DNA of 64,000 nucleotides from Ectothiorhodospiraceae bacterium (GCA_024234875.1 JACKNM010000005.1:376686-440685), one strand, 5' to 3'. Shown: positions 40,977 to 49,321, counted from the stretch's first letter. The notes: a model not told the origin generated them from the letters alone. Numbers and translations are program-made.

Positions 40977-43201
40977 AGATCAAGACCCGAATCAGCTCCG
41001 GCTTCGCGCTGCTCACGGTGCTGGGCGCGCTGTGCGGCTTCGCTGGCTACATCGGACTGAACGACCTCTCGCGTGAGCTGGGCTTCATCGCCGGTCCCGC
41101 CTGGGACACCGCCGACGGCGCGATGGAAGGTCAGATCGGGCTCGAGGCGCAGATGCTCGGCGCCGAGCGGATCATGAGCCGTAACGGGTCTCGGGTCGAT
41201 GCCGAGCAGTTGGGGGCCGAGGGTGTCGCCACCGCCAACGAGGCCCTGGACCGCATGGCCGGCGCCGGGCTGGTGGATGCGGCAGACCTCGCTAAGCTGG
41301 CCGAGAGCCGTGCGAGCTTCACCGCCCGGCGCGATGCGGTGGTCGCAGCCTACGATGCGTACAGCGCGGCGCAGCACGAGTTGCTGGCGGGCTTTCATCG
41401 GTTCCAGAAGCTCGTCGACCGGGCGGAGGAGATCGGCGACGACCAGGTGAATGCGCTGGCCGCCGACGGCTCGCGCGCACTGACCTGGGACGCCGATGTG
41501 GGGCCGCGCTGGGCCGCCGCCGACGGCGCCATGATGTCCCAGATCGCGCTGCTCCAGTCGATCTATCACTTCGAGCGGCTGGTGGCGGGCGAGGGTGCAG
41601 CGGAGGCACGCGCCGGGATCACCGCCGCGGTCGCCGAGCTGCGCGACGAGCTCCAGGGCGTCATCGAGCATCCCACCTTCCGCAGCGCGCAGGTTCCGGC
41701 GGAGCTCGGGAATGGCTCGTTCAGCAGTACGTTCGAGACCGCTCTCACCGAGTTCGAGTCACGGCTGACGGCCGCCATCTCGGCCTTCGATGCGTTCGGG
41801 GCCGCGAAGGTGTCCTACGAGGCAGCTGCCGACGGGTTGCTCGGGCGCATCGGGGAGATCGAGGAGAAGGCGGACGGTACCGTCGAGGCGCGTAGTGCCG
41901 GCATCGCGGCGATGGTGCTGCGCGCCGATGCCATTCTCGCGGTGACCGTGCTGGTGAGCGTGATCGTGGCGGTGCTCGCGGCGGTGTGGATCGTGCGCGC
42001 CATCAGCCGCCCGCTCGACAACGCGGTGGGCGTTGCGAACCGCATCGCCGAGGGCGATCTCACGGCCCGTATCGACGCCTCGCGCACCGACGAGCTCGGG
42101 GCGATGCTCAAGGCGCTGGCCGAGATGCAGGGCCGGCTCGGCTCTGTGATCGGTGAGATCAAGGAAGCCTCCGAGCGTGTGGCGAGCGGAGCGCAGGAGA
42201 TCGCCGAAGGTAACGACAGCCTCAGCCGTCGCACCGAGGCGCAGGCCGCGAGTCTCGAGGAGACCGCGTCCAGCATGGAGGAGATGACGAGCACCGTTCG
42301 TCAGACCGCCGACAACGCGCGCCAGGCCAATCAGCTTGCGGCGAGCGCCCGCGAGCAGGCCGAGAAGGGCGGCAACGTGGTCGACCAGACGGTGACCGCG
42401 ATGCGCGAGATCAGCGCATCGAGCGGGCGCATCGCCGACATCATCGGGGTCATCGACGACATCGCGTTCCAGACCAACCTGCTCGCGCTGAACGCCGCGG
42501 TCGAGGCCGCGCGCGCCGGCGAGCAGGGACGCGGCTTCGCGGTGGTGGCCGGAGAGGTGCGCAATCTCGCACAGCGCAGCGCCGAGGCGGCGAAGGAGAT
42601 CAAGTCCCTGATCAGCGACAGCGTCTCCAAGGTCGACGACGGCGTGCGCCTGGTCGACGAGTCCGGCCGGACGTTGGGTGAGATCGTGGTGGCGGTCAAG
42701 AAGGTGAGCGACATCATCGCCGAGATCGCCGCCGCGAGCTCGGAGCAGTCCTCCGGCATCGACCAGGTCAACACTGCGGTCGGCCAGATGGACGAGATGA
42801 CCCAGAGCAACGCCGCGCTCGTCGAGCAGGCCGCGTCGGCCAGCGCTGCGATGGGCACGCAGGCGAGGACGATGGCCGAGCTGGTGTCCTTCTTCCGCCT
42901 CGCCGGTGACGGCGCTCGCGCGCCGGCACCGGTGCGTGAGGCGGCGCCGGTGCGCGACGAGGCGGACGAGTACGAGACGCGTGCCGAGGCCGACGACTCG
43001 GACGGCGACGAGCTCGAATCCTCGGAGTCGGTCTCGGGGCCGCCCGCGGGCGTGCCCGAGCGGCGCGCGGCGAGCCGACCGTGGACGCCGCCAGCCAGGC
43101 CGGCGGCGAGCAGCGCCCCTGCGTCAGCGCCCGCGAGCTCCGGTGGCGGTCGCCGTGCGGCAGCCGGTGGCGGTGACGACGAGCACTGGGAGGAGTTCTG
43201 A
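40973..43201 (+). CDS. Methyl-accepting chemotaxis protein with C-terminal xWxxF tether
   Basis: A 742-residue receptor. It has an N-terminal transmembrane helix (8-28), a helical-bundle periplasmic domain (about 30-310), a second helix (AILAVTVLVSVIVAVLAAVW region), HAMP and a signalling domain with QTNLLALNAAVEAARAG. After the signalling domain comes a flexible Ala/Pro/acidic linker of about 95 residues ending HWEEF (738-742). That resembles the NWETF pentapeptide of E. coli Tar/Tsr that tethers CheR and CheB. ATG 40973 overlaps the cheW stop and has GAGGA upstream. Confidence 0.93.
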   Translation: MKIKTRISSGFALLTVLGALCGFAGYIGLNDLSRELGFIAGPAWDTADGAMEGQIGLEAQMLGAERIMSRNGSRVDAEQLGAEGVATANEALDRMAGAGLVDAADLAKLAESRASFTARRDAVVAAYDAYSAAQHELLAGFHRFQKLVDRAEEIGDDQVNALAADGSRALTWDADVGPRWAAADGAMMSQIALLQSIYHFERLVAGEGAAEARAGITAAVAELRDELQGVIEHPTFRSAQVPAELGNGSFSSTFETALTEFESRLTAAISAFDAFGAAKVSYEAAADGLLGRIGEIEEKADGTVEARSAGIAAMVLRADAILAVTVLVSVIVAVLAAVWIVRAISRPLDNAVGVANRIAEGDLTARIDASRTDELGAMLKALAEMQGRLGSVIGEIKEASERVASGAQEIAEGNDSLSRRTEAQAASLEETASSMEEMTSTVRQTADNARQANQLAASAREQAEKGGNVVDQTVTAMREISASSGRIADIIGVIDDIAFQTNLLALNAAVEAARAGEQGRGFAVVAGEVRNLAQRSAEAAKEIKSLISDSVSKVDDGVRLVDESGRTLGEIVVAVKKVSDIIAEIAAASSEQSSGIDQVNTAVGQMDEMTQSNAALVEQAASASAAMGTQARTMAELVSFFRLAGDGARAPAPVREAAPVRDEADEYETRAEADDSDGDELESSESVSGPPAGVPERRAASRPWTPPARPAASSAPASAPASSGGGRRAAAGGGDDEHWEEF

Positions 43202-43708
43202 GTGAGCAAGCAAGCGGCATTGTCCCGAGGGGGCAACCCTCGCGGTGTGGCGCGGCAGTACTTGACCTTCCGGATCGACGACGAGGAGTACGGCGTCGAC
43301 ATCCTTCGGGTACAGGAGATCCGGGGCTTCGGTGACGTCACGCCGATGCCCGACGCGCCGGGGCACGTGCTCGGTGTGATCAACCTGCGCGGGGTCATCG
43401 TGCCGGTGGTGGACCTCCGGGTGCGGCTGGGAATCGCCGCCGTCGAGCCCGGACCGACGACGGTCGTGATCGTCGTCCAGGTGCCCCACGAGGGCGCCGA
43501 CGTCACCGTCGGGTTGGTGGTCGACGCGGTCTCCGACGTGCGCGACGTGAGCGGTGAGGCGTTTCGCAAGGCGCCCTCCATCGGTAGCCGTGGTGGCGAC
43601 CGCTGCGTCGAGGGGCTGGCCGAGGACGGCGAGCGGCTGGTGATTCTGCTGGATGTCCAGCGGGTGGTGGCATGGAGTGTCCTCGGGCTCGAGCCCGGGA
43701 TGCTCTGA
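43202..43708 (+). CDS. cheW: Chemotaxis coupling protein CheW (second copy)
   Basis: A 168-residue CheW with QYLTFRIDDEEYGVDILRV (split motif at residues 19-37), INLRGVIVPVVDLRVRLGI and GLVVDAVSDVRDV. It is shorter than the first copy and has no C-terminal extension, so the two adaptors may serve different receptors. GTG 43202 directly follows the receptor's stop with no gap and is preceded by GGGAGGAG inside the receptor's last codons. Confidence 0.92.
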   Translation: MSKQAALSRGGNPRGVARQYLTFRIDDEEYGVDILRVQEIRGFGDVTPMPDAPGHVLGVINLRGVIVPVVDLRVRLGIAAVEPGPTTVVIVVQVPHEGADVTVGLVVDAVSDVRDVSGEAFRKAPSIGSRGGDRCVEGLAEDGERLVILLDVQRVVAWSVLGLEPGML

Positions 43709-43726
43709 ACGAGAGGAGTCGGGCGG

Positions 43727-44020
43727 ATGGACACCCAAGGTGGGACGGCGGTCTGCGACATCGTGCTGAGCGGCCCGATGCTGGTCGCCAACGCGGCGGA
43801 GATTCGTGGCCGCCTGGTGGCGGCGCTCGAGCAGCCAGGAGACGTGCGGGTCGATGCCGGCGGCGTCGAGGCGATCGATACCGCGGGCCTGCAGCTCGCA
43901 TTGGCGCTCGTCGGTGTGTGCGCGCACGAGGGCCGGGTCCTCGAGTGGACCTCGGTGTCGGAAACCGCCCGCACTGCGGCGGCCGATCTCGGCGTGCGCG
44001 ACGCCCTTGCCTGGGGATGA
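43727..44020 (+). CDS. STAS-domain protein (first copy)
   Basis: A 97-residue single STAS domain, the fold of anti-sigma-factor antagonists. The strand-loop-helix where SpoIIAA carries its phosphorylated Ser reads AIDTAGLQLALAL, with Thr instead of Ser. No anti-sigma kinase or phosphatase is encoded nearby, so the partner is unknown; a scaffold or regulator within the chemotaxis system is an inference. GAGGAG precedes ATG 43727. cheR follows after 6 bp. Confidence 0.8.
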   Translation: MDTQGGTAVCDIVLSGPMLVANAAEIRGRLVAALEQPGDVRVDAGGVEAIDTAGLQLALALVGVCAHEGRVLEWTSVSETARTAAADLGVRDALAWG

Positions 44021-44026
44021 ACGAAC

Positions 44027-44908
44027 TTGGCAGCCGGACAGTCCAGTATCGCAATCGATGAGGCCGCAGCGCGGCCGCGCGTCGGCGCAGCTCAGCTCAC
44101 GCTCTCCGATGCGGAGTTCGAGCGTCTACGCCGCCTGGTGCGTGAGCACACCGGCATCAGTCTGAGTGATGCCAAGCGCACCCTGGTCTACGGTCGCATC
44201 TCACGCCGGATCCGCGCCCTCGGGCTGTCGGGATTCCCCGCCTACTGTGCCCTTCTCGAGAAGGACGGCGGCGACGAGATCGAGCAGTTCACGAACGCGA
44301 TCACCACCAATCTCACCTCGTTCTTCCGGGAGTCGCACCACTTCGACTATCTGCGTGACAAGGTGGTGACACCGCTCAAGGGGCGGACCTCGCAGCGTCT
44401 TCGGATCTGGTCCGCCGGATGCTCGACCGGCGAGGAGCCGTACTCGATCGCCATCACCCTCGCCGAGGCGCTGCCCCGCCAGGCGCTCGGCGACGTCCGC
44501 GTGCTCGCCACCGACATCGACTCCAACGTGCTGCGCCACGCCGAGGCCGGCGTCTACGATCTCGAGCGTGTCGCCGGCCTGCCCGAGGAGACCCAGCGGC
44601 GCTGGTTCAAGAAGGGTGCGGGGCCGAACAAGGGCAAGGTCCGGGCGGCGGACGACCTGCGCGAGCTGATCTCGTTCCGTCAGCTCAATCTGCTCGGCTC
44701 GTGGCCGATGCGTGGCCCGTTCGACGTCATCTTCTGCCGCAACGTCGTGATCTACTTCGACCGCGACACCCAGCGCGAGCTGTTCAAGCGCTACGCGGAC
44801 ATGTTGCCGATCGGCGGGCACCTCTTCATCGGACACTCCGAGAGTCTGTTCAACCTGACCGACCGCTTCGAGCTGGTGGGCCGCACCGTGTATCGGAGAA
44901 TCGGATGA
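44027..44908 (+). CDS. cheR: Chemoreceptor glutamate methyltransferase CheR
   Basis: It methylates receptor glutamates with S-adenosylmethionine. The 293-residue protein has the N-terminal helical domain (25-90), TNLTSFFRE (94-102) and the SAM-binding SAGCSTGEEPYS (129-140), followed by ATDID and the FDVIFCRNVVIYF motif. The start TTG 44027 with GGGGA nine bases upstream is the best available, but the N-terminal 20 residues are uncertain. Its stop overlaps the cheD ATG. Confidence 0.94.
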   Translation: MAAGQSSIAIDEAAARPRVGAAQLTLSDAEFERLRRLVREHTGISLSDAKRTLVYGRISRRIRALGLSGFPAYCALLEKDGGDEIEQFTNAITTNLTSFFRESHHFDYLRDKVVTPLKGRTSQRLRIWSAGCSTGEEPYSIAITLAEALPRQALGDVRVLATDIDSNVLRHAEAGVYDLERVAGLPEETQRRWFKKGAGPNKGKVRAADDLRELISFRQLNLLGSWPMRGPFDVIFCRNVVIYFDRDTQRELFKRYADMLPIGGHLFIGHSESLFNLTDRFELVGRTVYRRIG

Positions 44909-45573
44909 GCCCGATGTCGGCCGCCCAGATCGCGGCCGCGCGCGCCGCGGGGCCACCGCCCTGCTTGCCGGGCTTCGAGCACGTCAACCGCTATTTCGAC
45001 GCCCAGCGCGAGATGTATGCGGCGAAGATCCTGCCGGGTGAGTACTACGTCACGACCGGCGACGAGCTGGTCGCGACCGTGCTCGGCTCGTGCGTGTCGG
45101 CGTGCCTGCGCGACACGGTGAGCGGTGTCGGCGGGATGAACCATTTCATGCTCCCCGATCAGTCGCCGGGCAGGAACGACCCGTGGGCGGAGACCGGTGT
45201 GAGCGCGGCCACGCGATACGGCATCCACGCCATGGAGCACCTCATCAACGATGTTCTGAAACACGGCGGCCGACGCGATCGGCTGGAGATCAAGGTGGTC
45301 GGTGGCGGCAAGGTGCTCGCATCGATGACCAACATCGGTGCGCGCAACATCGCCTTCGTGCGGAGCTATCTCAAGGCCGAGGGCCTGCGCGTGGTCGGCG
45401 AGGATCTCGGCGACAACTACCCCCGGAAGGTCGTCTATCAGCCGAAGACCGGACGGGCCTGGGTCCGCAAGCTACGCGACCTGCACAACTCGACCCTCAT
45501 CGAGCGCGAGACGAGTTACCGCAAGTCGTTGGGGCAGCAGGCGGTGGCCTCGGGCGGCGTCGAGCTCTTCTGA
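44905..45573 (+). CDS. cheD: Chemoreceptor glutamine deamidase CheD
   Basis: It deamidates receptor glutamines to glutamates. The 222-residue protein has the catalytic Cys63 in LGSCVSACLRD and His80 in GGMNHFMLP, spaced as in Thermotoga CheD (Cys27/His44). In some bacteria CheD also stimulates the CheC phosphatase, but no cheC is seen here. The C-terminus ends GGVELF, nearly the same as the GDIELF tail of the MCP-like protein encoded 1.2 kb downstream. ATG 44905 overlaps the cheR stop (ATGA) and has GGAGA upstream. Confidence 0.95.
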   Translation: MSPMSAAQIAAARAAGPPPCLPGFEHVNRYFDAQREMYAAKILPGEYYVTTGDELVATVLGSCVSACLRDTVSGVGGMNHFMLPDQSPGRNDPWAETGVSAATRYGIHAMEHLINDVLKHGGRRDRLEIKVVGGGKVLASMTNIGARNIAFVRSYLKAEGLRVVGEDLGDNYPRKVVYQPKTGRAWVRKLRDLHNSTLIERETSYRKSLGQQAVASGGVELF

Positions 45574-45594
45574 ACAGGCAACGGAAAGCGAGCC

Positions 45595-46662
45595 ATGAAC
45601 AACAAGATTCGCGTTCTCGTGGTCGACGACTCGGCTCTGGTTCGCAAGCTGCTCACTCGCATCCTCGACGAGGACCCGGGCATCGAGGTGGTGGGCAATG
45701 CGCCGGATCCGTACGTGGCGCGTGACAAGATCAAGGCGCTGTCGCCCGATGTCCTCACCCTGGACGTCGAGATGCCGCGCATGGACGGCATCACCTTCCT
45801 GCGCAACTTGATGCGCCTGCGCCCGATGCCGGTGGTCATGATCTCGTCGCTGACCGAGCAGGGGGCGGACGTCACCCTGGAGGCGCTCGAGGTCGGGGCG
45901 GTGGACTTCATCACCAAGCCGGCGCTCGACGTCGCCCACGGACTCGACGAGTACGCGCGCGACATCGTGGCCAAGGTGAAGATGGCGGCGCGGGTGCCGC
46001 CCGGTGCCCTGGCGCGCAAGGCCAGGCGTCTGGCGGCGGTGACGACCGAGCCCGGCTCGCCGCCGCCGCCGCCGAGTCGCCGGCTGCGCACCACCGACCG
46101 GGTGCTCGCGATCGGCGCGTCCACCGGGGGCACGGAGGCCATTCGCGCGGTGCTCGAGCGCCTCGGTCCCGACTGCCCTGGAACCGTCATCGCCCAGCAC
46201 ATCCCGCTGGCGTTCAGCGCCTCGTTCGCCGCGCGCCTCGACCGCATGTGCCCGTTGAGCGTCAAGCAGGCCGACGACGGCGACCCGATCATCCCCGGGC
46301 ACGCCTACGTCGCGCCCGGCGACTCGCACCTGATGGTGGTGCGCGACGGCGCACGCTATCGCTGCAAGCTCTCCCAGGAGGCACCGGTGAATCGGCACCG
46401 ACCGTCGGTGGACGTGTTGTTCGACTCGGTGGCGCGAAACGTCGGGCCGAACGCGATCGGGGTAATCCTCACCGGGATGGGCGCCGACGGTGCCCGGGGT
46501 CTGAAGTCGATGCGCGACAACGGGGCTCCGACCGTCGCTCAGGATGCCTCCACCAGCGTCGTGTGGGGCATGCCGGGAGAAGCGGTGAAGATGGACGCGG
46601 CGTCCCACGTCCTGCCTCTGGCGGACATCCCGACCCGCCTGCTCGAGCTCGCCCGGGTCTGA
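45595..46662 (+). CDS. cheB: Chemotaxis methylesterase/deamidase CheB
   Basis: A 355-residue response regulator that removes receptor methyl groups when phosphorylated. The receiver has Asp11-Asp12 and the phospho-acceptor Asp57. A Pro-rich linker (153-161) leads to the esterase with the catalytic triad Ser176 (GASTGGTEA), His202 (AQHI) and Asp298 (GMGADGARG). It begins 21 bp after cheD. The next gene has its own sigma-28-type promoter in the 72-bp gap. Confidence 0.96.
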   Translation: MNNKIRVLVVDDSALVRKLLTRILDEDPGIEVVGNAPDPYVARDKIKALSPDVLTLDVEMPRMDGITFLRNLMRLRPMPVVMISSLTEQGADVTLEALEVGAVDFITKPALDVAHGLDEYARDIVAKVKMAARVPPGALARKARRLAAVTTEPGSPPPPPSRRLRTTDRVLAIGASTGGTEAIRAVLERLGPDCPGTVIAQHIPLAFSASFAARLDRMCPLSVKQADDGDPIIPGHAYVAPGDSHLMVVRDGARYRCKLSQEAPVNRHRPSVDVLFDSVARNVGPNAIGVILTGMGADGARGLKSMRDNGAPTVAQDASTSVVWGMPGEAVKMDAASHVLPLADIPTRLLELARV

Positions 46663-46705
46663 GCGACTCGTCACACCCGCCGTCCCCTGGCGGGCCGGCT
46701 CCGGC

Positions 46706-46732
46706 TCAAGTTCCGCCTGGCCGGAGCGATAA
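46706..46732 (+). promoter_or_regulatory. Sigma-28 (FliA)-type promoter before the MCP-like gene
   Basis: TCAA (46706-46709), 15 bp, then AGCGATAA (46725-46732), close to TAAA-N15-GCCGATAA and sharing the extended AAGTTC -35 with the cheY promoter. It ends only two bases before the GTG start at 46735, so the transcript would be nearly leaderless or a downstream start codon (ATG 46765) would be used. Confidence 0.55.
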
Positions 46733-46734
46733 CG

Positions 46735-47964
46735 GTGACTATCGGAAGCTGTATCGACGTGACCATGCCGCAGATCAGGCACCACTTGCTCGACCACTAC
46801 CGCTGGCCCTTGGCGGTGAGCCTCGTCGCACTGGGCTGGCTGCTCCTGCATCCGGCCAGCGGTGCCTGGGTCGTCGCCCTGAGTCTCCTCGCCTGGCCGG
46901 TGGCCATTCACCTGCGGGTCGGCGATCGCGACGGAAACCAGGCCGAGGACGACGATGTCTCCAAGGAGGAGGAGCTGGAGCAGGCGAGAAAGGCGCTGGC
47001 GGAGGCGCGCGATCTGTTGTCGCGCGACGTCGACCACCACCTCTCCCCGTCACTGCTCGAGACGCGCGAGGAGATGGACCGCGTGCGCGTGCTCATCGGT
47101 GAGGCAGTGGAGGTGTTGTCGTCGAGCTTCCACGGGCTCGAGGAGCGCGGTCGGCGTCAGTGCGAGCTGCTGAGCGACACCCTGCGCGAGATGGGTGGCG
47201 AAGGGACGCTGCTCTCGGTGGCCGACTTCACCCGCGAGCTCGACTCGATCCTGCGCTACTTCGTGGATCTGACGGTCGAGATCAGCCACCAGAGCATGAA
47301 CACGGTGAACCACATCGACGACATGGCGAAGAACATGGACGCCATCGTCGACTTGCTGGGCGACGTGAAGTCGATCTCCGACCAGACCAATCTGCTGGCG
47401 TTGAACGCTGCCATCGAGGCGGCGCGCGCCGGTGAGGCGGGGCGGGGCTTCGCGGTGGTGGCCGACGAGGTGCGCAAGCTCTCCCAGCATTCCGGCACGT
47501 TCAACGACCAGATTCGCAGCCGCGTGCAGGGGGCGAAGGAGGGCGTGGAGCGGGCGCGGCAGGACGTGGGAGTGATGGCGTCGCGCGACTTGAGCGCCGC
47601 GCTGAGCGCCAAGTCGAAGGTCGACGCGATGCTCGGCCAGCTGAACGCGATGAGTCGCGCCGTCGAGACCAACATCGGCCGCATGACCCAGCTCAGCGGC
47701 GAGGTGAGCAGCGCGGTCGGCGACGCGGTGCGCTCGCTGCAGTTCGAGGACATGTCGCGGCAGCTCCTCGAGCATGGCGCGACACGTCTCGACGCGGTGG
47801 CTGCTGCGTTGTCGGCCAATGGCGGCAGGCGCGCCGCGGGACCGGCGGAGACGATTGCGAGGGTGCGCACGCAGATCGCGGAGTACGCCGCCGCCCGCGA
47901 GGCCGCCAAGGCGACTCCGGTGGCGCAGGACAGTATGGAGAGCGGCGACATCGAGCTGTTCTGA
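46735..47964 (+). CDS. MCP-like membrane protein with CheZ-like D-x-x-x-Q helix and ELF tail
   Basis: A 409-residue protein. Two hydrophobic segments (about 24-40 and 43-60) with almost no periplasmic part are followed by a coiled coil and a short signalling hairpin with DQTNLLALNAAIEAARAG (217-234). No HAMP domain or sensor is evident. The distal helix carries FEDMSRQ (337-343): Asp339 and Gln343 have the spacing of the CheZ catalytic pair Asp143/Gln147 (FQDLTGQ). The protein ends GDIELF. No CheZ, CheC or FliY is encoded in the cluster, so a CheY-phosphate phosphatase or CheY-binding role is a testable inference; otherwise it is a cytoplasm-facing receptor. GTG 46735 has GGAG upstream. Confidence 0.8.
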   Translation: MTIGSCIDVTMPQIRHHLLDHYRWPLAVSLVALGWLLLHPASGAWVVALSLLAWPVAIHLRVGDRDGNQAEDDDVSKEEELEQARKALAEARDLLSRDVDHHLSPSLLETREEMDRVRVLIGEAVEVLSSSFHGLEERGRRQCELLSDTLREMGGEGTLLSVADFTRELDSILRYFVDLTVEISHQSMNTVNHIDDMAKNMDAIVDLLGDVKSISDQTNLLALNAAIEAARAGEAGRGFAVVADEVRKLSQHSGTFNDQIRSRVQGAKEGVERARQDVGVMASRDLSAALSAKSKVDAMLGQLNAMSRAVETNIGRMTQLSGEVSSAVGDAVRSLQFEDMSRQLLEHGATRLDAVAAALSANGGRRAAGPAETIARVRTQIAEYAAAREAAKATPVAQDSMESGDIELF

Positions 47965-48066
47965 GCGACGATGTCCCCCCGAGATGCTCGCCCACGGCGA
48001 GATACGAGATCCCCCGCGGCGTGACGCCCGGGTCGGCAAGGCGAATCGGTCTGGAGGTCTGAACGG

Positions 48067-48372
48067 ATGTCGGTGAGCGCGGATTTCGACGCGGGCTCCA
48101 AGAGCACGCGGATCAAGGTGTCTGGTCGGTTCGATTTCGGCTGCCACCAGCAGTTTCGGCAGGCCTACGAGGGGTCACCGGGCAAGGGCGGTCGCTACGT
48201 GGTCGACCTCGGCCAGACCGAGTACATGGACAGCTCCGCGCTCGGCATGCTGCTGATGTTGCGTGAGTACGCCGGTGGCGAGAGCAGCGATGTCCGCATC
48301 ACCAATCCCCGAGAGGAGATCATGAAGGTGCTGCAGATCGCGAACTTCCAGAAGCTGTTCCGAATCGGCTGA
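48067..48372 (+). CDS. STAS-domain protein (second copy)
   Basis: A 101-residue STAS domain with the canonical phosphorylatable-serine motif YMDSSALGMLLML (53-65). Unlike the first copy (43727-44020), it keeps Ser at the expected site. It begins 102 bp after the MCP-like gene with GGAGG eight bases before the ATG and closes the cluster. Anti-sigma-antagonist-like control of a kinase-phosphatase partner not in this window is likely; its place beside chemotaxis genes suggests a motility-linked switch (inference). Confidence 0.85.
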   Translation: MSVSADFDAGSKSTRIKVSGRFDFGCHQQFRQAYEGSPGKGGRYVVDLGQTEYMDSSALGMLLMLREYAGGESSDVRITNPREEIMKVLQIANFQKLFRIG

Positions 48373-48417
48373 GCCGTGGGCGCCGGACGGGCTCGCCACC
48401 CGGCGGCGCCCGCCCGG

Positions 48418-49140
48418 TCACTGCTGGTGCTCGCGCTCCGCCAGCGCGGCGGTGATGCGGGCCATGTTCTCGTAGCTCCCGGCGAGGTTGCCGACGACGC
48501 GGTACTTGCCGTTCACGATCACCGACGGAGTGCCCTGCACGCCGTATCGCGCCTGCATCACCTCGGACTTGCGCACCAGCGATTCCACCGCGAAGGAGTC
48601 GAAGGTCTTCGCGAAGTCCTCCTTCGACACGCCATGGCCGGCGAAGAACTCCATCAGGGACTCTCGGGTGTCCAGTGCCTGGCGCTTCTCGTGGATGGCC
48701 TCGAACAGCGGGCGGTGGATCTTCGCCACCACGCCGAGCAGCTCCGCGGTGTAGTAGGCACGCGCGTGCGCGCGCCAGCTGTCACGAAAGACCGCGGGCA
48801 TCCGGCGCAACACCACGTAATCCGGCTTGCTCGCCTCGTAGCGCTCCATCTCCGGAAGGAACCGGAAGCAGTGCGGGCATCCGTACCAGAAGACGTCGAC
48901 CACCTCGACCTTTCCGGCATCCACCTCGGTCGGCTGTGGTGGTTGAACCACCTGGTAGCGACCGTCGAGCGAGTCTCCTGACTGCTGCGCCGTGGCTGGC
49001 GCGGAGAGCGCGAGCGCAGTGGCGAGCGTGCCCGCGCCGAGGGCGAGCATCATCCGCCGTCGGCCCAGGACCACGGCGGAGCCCGGGGCCGGGTGGAGCC
49101 AGGGGGACGCGACGCGACGGAGCGGCGAGGGGGTTGGCAT
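48418..49140 (-). CDS. dsbA: Thiol:disulfide interchange protein DsbA
   Basis: A periplasmic oxidase that forms disulfides in secreted proteins. The 240-residue precursor has an unusually long leader: a basic region LGRRRMML followed by a hydrophobic core ending PATA, which resembles a twin-arginine signal but may be Sec. The active site Cys88-Pro-His-Cys91 is typical of DsbA, and the cis-Pro loop is in GVQGTPSVIVNG. ATG 49140 has AAGGAA eight bases upstream; an internal ATG at residue 30 is an alternative. The gene follows cytochrome c4 as in Pseudomonas. Confidence 0.92.
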   Translation of the reverse strand: MPTPSPLRRVASPWLHPAPGSAVVLGRRRMMLALGAGTLATALALSAPATAQQSGDSLDGRYQVVQPPQPTEVDAGKVEVVDVFWYGCPHCFRFLPEMERYEASKPDYVVLRRMPAVFRDSWRAHARAYYTAELLGVVAKIHRPLFEAIHEKRQALDTRESLMEFFAGHGVSKEDFAKTFDSFAVESLVRKSEVMQARYGVQGTPSVIVNGKYRVVGNLAGSYENMARITAALAEREHQQ

Positions 49141-49287
49141 CGGCGAATTCCTTCGAGTCCAGAGTGTGGCGCAGCCGCGGAACTGGCCCGGGCTCCAAGA
49201 CTGAGGCGCCCGCGAGGCACGAAAGTTCCCTGTCGTGGGCCGCCGCCGGCTTGCCCGGGCCCCCTGGCCCGGCCGCCGAGGGCAGCA

Positions 49288-49310
49288 GCGGGCCCGGTGC
49301 GTGGGCCCGC
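49288..49310 (-). terminator. Hairpin after the cytochrome c4 gene
   Basis: Perfect 8-bp stem GCGGGCCC (49288-49295) / GGGCCCGC (49303-49310) with a 7-nt loop, 12 bp after the cytochrome stop on the leftward transcript. There is no T-run, so it is a putative 3' end structure only. Confidence 0.4.
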
Positions 49311-49321
49311 CGCGCTGGTGC

